Shown in pieces: positions 32,925 to 34,802 of a DNA stretch of 34,802 nucleotides. The translations under genes and the position numbers were made by a program. This DNA comes from Verrucomicrobiales bacterium. Its GTDB lineage: Bacteria > Verrucomicrobiota > Verrucomicrobiia > Limisphaerales > JAYPXF01. A model generated the notes under the pieces. That model did not search any database. It was not told where the DNA came from and saw only the letters and a program-made list of their open reading frames with translations. The stretch covers positions 1 to 34,802 of the forward strand of contig PBAL01000019.1 in NCBI GenBank assembly GCA_002715965.1. Direction: 5' to 3'. The stretch's first letter is position 1, and each line of letters starts with the position of its first letter.

Positions 32925-33022
32925 CGGTCGATGACAACGGCCAGGTAGAGCCAGCCATGATTTGTGGGAATGTAAGTAATGCCGCCGGTCCAGACTTGAT
33001 CGGCTTGCTCTGGGGCTGGCAT
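32925..33022 (-). mobile_element. Inverted fragment of an IS3-family transposase (integrase core)
   Basis: The minus-strand frame reads MPAPEQADQVWTGGITYIP then TNHGWLYLAVVID, the entry to the DDE integrase core of IS3-family OrfB (first catalytic aspartate region, here TGGITY instead of TGDITY). The match stops at about 32927 and runs straight into radical SAM sequence. It begins exactly where the oppositely oriented C-terminal fragment starts. Confidence 0.75.
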
Positions 33023-33242
33023 GTCCCGGCGGGCCAATCCCTACGACAACGCTTGGACCAAATTCTTCATGGCGACGCTCAAACGTGAAATGCTCCAAGA
33101 CGGTTGCTTTGAAGACGCCAGCGCTGCCCAGTGCGAACTCTTCGAGTTCATCGAAGGCTACTACAACACCCAGCGCAAACATTCGGCTCTGGGCTACCTC
33201 ACCCCCAATCAATTTGAAGCCAAACTACTCAACTCAAAATAA
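33021..33242 (+). pseudogene. C-terminal fragment of IS3-family transposase OrfB
   Basis: The 73 residues start MSRRANPYDNAWTKFFMATL and end IEGYYNTQRKHSALGYLTP and QFEAKLLNSK, the classic end of IS3-family OrfB. The catalytic glutamate in the usual DNA-x-x-ES-F context is lysine here (DNAWTKFF), and the rest of the protein is missing, so it cannot transpose. The matching N-terminal part lies immediately to the left on the other strand, which requires an inversion or rejoining. Confidence 0.8.
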
Positions 33243-33527
33243 GATACAAACCGGTCCAAAAATCGGTGGCATATCTCAGGGCGTTACGTAATCAACGAAA
33301 AGAGTTTTGCATATCTCATTCGAGCAACAGAATCAGGTCTAATCGCCGTTGTTCACGATGGCGATAACCATAAGAAAAATCGGACGATACGGATGATTCC
33401 TTGGGCGAAGGTGGAAACCTTCAGAAGAATGAATGAATCGGATGGTGACAATCAGACTTCGAACAAGAGCACCGAACCATCCGAGACAAAACAGCCCGGG
33501 CCGCTTGCGCAACCCGGGCCGTTCTAA
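33243..33527 (+). pseudogene. Start-less open frame downstream of the IS3 fragment
   Basis: Directly after the IS3 stop, the same frame stays open for 94 codons to a TAA at 33525-33527. It reads NRWHISGRYVINEKSFAYLI, then RATESGLIAVVHDGDNHKKN and RTIRMIPWAKVETFRRM, then a polar, proline-rich end (PGPLAQPGPF). The first in-frame ATG comes only at the MIPW position. The first 60 residues have protein-like pattern; I read this as the tail of a gene whose front was lost with the IS rearrangement, but I do not recognise the family. Confidence 0.4.
33486..33520 (-). terminator. Rho-independent terminator candidate of the Gfo/Idh gene
   Basis: GCCCGGG (33494-33500) pairs with CCCGGGC (33513-33519) around a 12-base loop. 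On the minus strand the stem is followed by TGTTTTG. It lies 26 bases beyond the stop of the oxidoreductase gene, the right place and orientation to end that transcript. The T-run is short, so efficiency is uncertain. Confidence 0.5.
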
Positions 33528-33545
33528 TTCCAGCCACTTCGGCAA

Positions 33546-34802
33546 CTACACCATCATCACAGGCTGGATCTTGAAGCCCTTTCGGTATTTGCGGGTGAGG
33601 TGTTTGTTCGCTTCCGGCTTATTGGTGATCTTCAGCTTCTTCGCGTCGAACTTGAGTGTTTCGTTCGGGAAGAATGCCGCGACGTTGCCAAGCTGAACGG
33701 CCTCGGTCAGGTGGCCGCCATATTCGAATCCGTCGCTGGGTTGCTTGCCCGAGAGACAGCCGTCGATCCAGCCGTGGTAATGGTTCTTGCTGGGTTCGGT
33801 TTCGATGGTGGCGCCCTCCTTGTTCACGAAGGGCGTCCCAACGTGCGGCACGAAGAGGTTTCCACCTTCGCCAACGACGATTGATCCTTGTCGCGGCCAC
33901 TTCTGTCCCTTGGCAAGCTTGGCAATCGAATCGCTGGGACGCCGGCCACCATCATACCAGGTGATCTTCAGTGTTTCACCTTTGGTGTATTCCGTGCCGG
34001 GAACGACGAACTCAATCGTTTCCTGCGCCGGCCAAACTTCGTCGTTCATGCCCGTATGCTGGGACTTCACGCTGATCGGATCTCCGGTAATCTTGAGTGC
34101 GGTGTATATCGGATCGAGCAGGTGGCAGCCAAAGTCACCAATGGCGCCGGAACCGAAATCCTGCCAGTCGCGCCAGGTAAAGGGATGATAGACGCGATTG
34201 CCGCCATAGGGCCGTTCGGGCGCAACGCTGAGCCAGAGGTCCCAATCCAATCCCTTCGGTTGCGGCTCGCTCTTCGCCGGCCGGTCGATCAACCCACTGC
34301 GTCCGTGCCCGGTGGTTCCGACCCACGAGTGAACTTCCTTCACCTTGCCGACGATGCCCTGCTGAATGAGTTTCACAGTGGTCAGGTAAGCGGTGTGGGA
34401 ATGGATCTGGTTCCCCATGCGGGTGATGACTCCATGCTTCCTGGCGGCCAGACGCATCTGCCGCGCTTCCCAGACCGTGCGTGTCAGCGGCTTCTGGCAA
34501 TACACATGTTTGCCGCGGCTCATTGCATCGATGCTGATGATTGCGTGCGTGTGGTCGGGCGTGGACACCGTGACCGCATCGATCTTGTCGCCCATCGAAT
34601 CGAGCATCTCCCGGTAGTCCTGGAAGATCTTCGAGCCCTTGTGCTTCTTGCGAACCTTCTCTGTTCGCGCCAGATCGACATCGGCAAATGCCACCGGCAC
34701 AAGCTTCTTGTGGCTCGTCATCTCGATGATGTCCGAGAAGCCTTTGCCGTCAGCACCAATGCCGGCGAAGTTGAGTTTTGAGTTCAGGTTCTGACCACGG
34801 AC
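33546..34802 (-). CDS. Gfo/Idh/MocA-family oxidoreductase (5' end outside the window)
   Basis: The frame is open from the right edge to 33546, so at least 418 residues are encoded and the start lies beyond the window. The NAD(P)-binding motif GIGADGKG is near the visible N-terminus, followed by ADVD and the catalytic-lysine motif YCQKPL, with Q in place of the usual E of EKP; QKP is common in the secreted PVC members. The later stretches GSGAIGDFGCHLLDP and PSKNHYHGWIDGCLSGKQPS mark the C-terminal sugar-binding domain. Family members oxidise, reduce or modify sugars. A Tat signal is typical for this subgroup, but the region is not visible here. Confidence 0.9.
   Translation of the reverse strand, partial: VRGQNLNSKLNFAGIGADGKGFSDIIEMTSHKKLVPVAFADVDLARTEKVRKKHKGSKIFQDYREMLDSMGDKIDAVTVSTPDHTHAIISIDAMSRGKHVYCQKPLTRTVWEARQMRLAARKHGVITRMGNQIHSHTAYLTTVKLIQQGIVGKVKEVHSWVGTTGHGRSGLIDRPAKSEPQPKGLDWDLWLSVAPERPYGGNRVYHPFTWRDWQDFGSGAIGDFGCHLLDPIYTALKITGDPISVKSQHTGMNDEVWPAQETIEFVVPGTEYTKGETLKITWYDGGRRPSDSIAKLAKGQKWPRQGSIVVGEGGNLFVPHVGTPFVNKEGATIETEPSKNHYHGWIDGCLSGKQPSDGFEYGGHLTEAVQLGNVAAFFPNETLKFDAKKLKITNKPEANKHLTRKYRKGFKIQPVMMV

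Overview
The window looks like a chromosomal segment of a Verrucomicrobiota (or closely related PVC-group) heterotroph. This rests on gene content: three secreted sulfatases, a DUF1549/DUF1553 - PPC-domain - DUF1501 operon, a Gfo/Idh/MocA oxidoreductase with a QKP motif, short RCC1-type repeats, GTG/TTG starts, weak Shine-Dalgarno sites, and dispersed short palindromic repeats. No rRNA or taxonomic marker was compared, so this is an inference.

Layout. 1-1470 (+): the tail of an unidentified gene, a methyltransferase remnant that has lost its SAM-binding core, and a 4'-phosphopantetheinyl transferase. 1474-10501 (all -): aldehyde dehydrogenase, mannose-1-phosphate guanylyltransferase, a four-helix membrane protein, UbiX, an alpha/beta-hydrolase, polyphosphate kinase, a predicted dimeric alpha/beta-barrel protein and a sulfatase, mostly with very tight spacing. 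10585-11577 (+): a zinc-independent quinone reductase. 11636-14084: a roughly 2.4-kb cassette bounded by an intact tRNA-Arg(CCU) and a 22-bp copy of that tRNA's 3' end. It carries a heptad-repeat coiled-coil gene and a helical / membrane / RCC1-repeat gene that appears split by a frameshift. 14635-16988 (+): S41 C-terminal processing protease and TsaD. 17056-18651 (-): sulfatase with an unusual CHSSR site. 18832-24094 (+): secreted subtilase with PA and P domains, then a sulfatase with a beta-rich tail. 24209-26324 (-): DUF-type lipoprotein aminopeptidase and a LacI regulator. 26553-32560 (+): DUF1549/DUF1553, PPC-domain and DUF1501 genes, divergent from lacI and separated from it by a palindromic operator candidate. 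32595-33527: wreckage of an IS3-family element fused to a broken B12-type radical SAM gene. 33546-34802 (-): Gfo/Idh/MocA oxidoreductase running off the right edge.

How it works together. Much of the content fits breakdown of sulfated polysaccharides: secreted sulfatases, a secreted protease, the heme-motif DUF1549 module with its Tat-exported DUF1501 partner, a sugar-type oxidoreductase and a LacI sensor. Housekeeping genes (tsaD, ppk, ubiX, manC, tRNA-Arg) are interspersed. The best candidate for something undescribed is the tRNA-Arg-bounded cassette, which has no visible integrase and carries three independent in-frame tandem repeats.
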